A stretch of 64,000 nt of DNA, from contig NZ_BMWG01000002.1 of NCBI RefSeq assembly GCF_014651115.1, forward strand, positions 124,001 through 188,000. The letters run 5' to 3'. Numbering within the stretch: position 1 is the first letter of the stretch; every line of letters begins with the position of its first letter. Under the pieces are notes generated by a model. That model was not told the origin of the DNA, searched no databases, and saw only the letters and a list, made by a program, of their open reading frames with translations. The position numbers and the translations under genes were made by a program. Origin of the DNA: Streptomyces inusitatus. GTDB lineage: Bacteria; Actinomycetota; Actinomycetes; Streptomycetales; Streptomycetaceae. Positions 62,875 through 64,000 of this stretch are shown piece after piece.

Positions 62875-63903
62875 ATGCTTCGCAGCAGCGTCGTACACGG
62901 GAGGACGGACCGGGGGCCGAACCGGGGGACGCGCCGTGGGCCGGACCGGGGGACGCGCCGGGCGGCGACGGTACGCGGAGTGCTGGCGGCGGTCGCCGTG
63001 CTGGCGGTGGCCACCGGGTGTACGGCACAGGCGAGCGATCTCCGTTCGGCGGGGGCCGGTTCCGGGGTGGGCGGCACACCGTCCGCGACCGCCGCCGGGG
63101 CCGTGACCGGGGCCGTCTCGAAGCCGACCCCGACCCCGACTCCAACTCCGCCCCCTCCCCCGGTTTCCACCTCGGCACCGGCGGCGACGCCTTCCGCCCG
63201 GCCGCCGCTGTCCGCACCGGCGACGACGGCGGCTCCCACCCGGTCGGCCACCCCGAGCGCCCCGCCCGCGCCGGTGCTGATGAGCCGGGGCGCCCGGAGC
63301 GATCAGGTCCGCGAACTCCAGGCCAGGCTGGCCCAGATCGGCTGGTTCGACGGCGCGCCCACCGGGACGTACGGACCGGTCACCACCGCCGCCGTCCAGG
63401 GGTTCCAGGGCAGGCGCGGACTGCCCGTGACGGGGGACACGGACACCGTGACCTGGCGGAAGCTGCTCGGTATGACGACCGAGCCGACCCGCGCAGAGCT
63501 GACCGGCGAGACCGTCAACAAGCCCGCCGTCAAGCTCGACCCGCGCTGTACGACGGGCCGGGTGATGTGCGTCAGCAAGACCACGCGCACGCTCTCCTGG
63601 GTGGTCGACGGCGAGGTCCGGTCGACGATGGACGTGCGGTTCGGCTCGGAGTACACCCCCACCCGGGAGGGGGTCTTCAGTGTGTTCCTGAAGTCGAGGG
63701 ACCATGTGTCGACGCTGTACGACACCCCGATGCCGTACGCGCTGTTCTTCAGCGGCGGCCAGGCGGTGCACTACTCGTCGGACTTCGCGGCGAACGGCTA
63801 CAGCGGGGCCTCGCACGGCTGTGTCAATGTGCGGGACCGGGCGGCCGTCTCGGCGCTCTTCGCGGAGGTGCGGAACGGCGACAAGGTCGTCGTCCACTGG
63901 TGA
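62875..63903 (+). CDS. Lipoprotein L,D-transpeptidase with peptidoglycan-binding domain
   Basis: A 342-residue protein with an Arg-rich N-terminus, a signal peptide with lipobox 'LAVATGC', a Thr/Pro/Ala-rich stretch of about 75 residues, a PG_binding_1 domain ('GARSDQVRELQARLAQIGWFDGAPTGTYGPVTTAAVQGFQ') and a YkuD domain with the intact SHGC motif (Cys316). It should make 3-3 cross-links at the membrane-wall interface. Second such enzyme in the window; the first has SGGC. Confidence 0.9.
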   Translation: MLRSSVVHGRTDRGPNRGTRRGPDRGTRRAATVRGVLAAVAVLAVATGCTAQASDLRSAGAGSGVGGTPSATAAGAVTGAVSKPTPTPTPTPPPPPVSTSAPAATPSARPPLSAPATTAAPTRSATPSAPPAPVLMSRGARSDQVRELQARLAQIGWFDGAPTGTYGPVTTAAVQGFQGRRGLPVTGDTDTVTWRKLLGMTTEPTRAELTGETVNKPAVKLDPRCTTGRVMCVSKTTRTLSWVVDGEVRSTMDVRFGSEYTPTREGVFSVFLKSRDHVSTLYDTPMPYALFFSGGQAVHYSSDFAANGYSGASHGCVNVRDRAAVSALFAEVRNGDKVVVHW

Positions 63904-64000
63904 CCCGCCCGGCGGGAAGGAAGCGGGAGGGAAGAAGAAGAGGAGGCGCGGGCGGGACCGGGGGAACGTGTCCCACCCGCGCCAATGCGTCTAGCCGTAG
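63904..64000. other. Window end, no gene assigned
   Basis: 97 bases with no supported gene. A leftward frame could end at the TAG complement near 63991-63993, but too little is visible to judge. Confidence 0.3.

Overview
The window is chromosomal DNA from a Streptomyces species. It has very high GC, many GTG/TTG starts, 4-nt stop/start overlaps and long antisense shadow frames. Gene content and order match, from memory, the S. coelicolor block running from accA2 and maf through afsQ1/afsQ2/sigQ to a methylmalonyl-CoA-mutase-like gene. I see no insertion sequence, integrase, tRNA, rRNA or CRISPR array.

Layout. 1-11.5 kb: 3' end of maf, accA2 (biotin carboxylase-carrier fusion), TetR and DeoR regulators, an LpdA-like flavoprotein, purine nucleoside phosphorylase, a phosphosugar mutase, a PIG-V-type glycosyltransferase and a PH-domain membrane protein. 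11.6-25.8 kb: an accessory region that looks inserted into the otherwise syntenic block. It holds an XRE regulator with two TTA codons and two DUF397 partners, a lectin-like protein, a secreted SGNH hydrolase, a compact ATP-grasp RiPP (graspetide) operon with a PIMT-type methyltransferase, a divergent cluster with a repeat protein, a SAM methyltransferase and a CYTH protein, then GNAT, a TPR-type regulator, an anti-sigma-like ATPase and a Fic protein. 25.9-38 kb: deoC, two aldehyde dehydrogenase genes that look like a split ALDH16, uridine kinase, sigQ divergent from afsQ1-afsQ2-lipoprotein, VanZ, PspC and adenosine deaminase. 37.7-43.3 kb: a hydrolase-like protein, a LysR/MFS pair, an L,D-transpeptidase, an ECF sigma factor and a STAS protein. 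43.3-51.9 kb: thymidine phosphorylase, cytidine deaminase, a BMP-type nucleoside ABC importer and an M20 amidohydrolase. 52-59.5 kb: a nonulosonic (sialic/Kdn-like) acid wall-polymer cluster. 59.7-64 kb: CBS-BON protein, LysE exporter, a B12-less acyl-CoA mutase subunit and a lipoprotein L,D-transpeptidase.

How it fits together. The nucleoside genes form one catabolic route. The BMP ABC system imports nucleosides, adenosine and cytidine deaminases convert them, and purine and thymidine phosphorylases release pentose-1-phosphates. The phosphosugar mutase may supply pentose-5-phosphates. DeoC yields acetaldehyde plus glyceraldehyde-3-phosphate, and the ALDH pair may oxidise the aldehyde. A 12-bp palindrome (CTACGCGCGTAG, four perfect and two near-perfect copies) sits at the promoters of the purine phosphorylase, deoC, add, deoA, the importer ATPase and the importer lipoprotein, and I saw it nowhere else in the window. 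It is probably the operator of a shared regulator. The best candidates for new biology are this regulon and the graspetide locus, whose precursor has Thr and Asp residues arranged symmetrically around an Asp-Gly.
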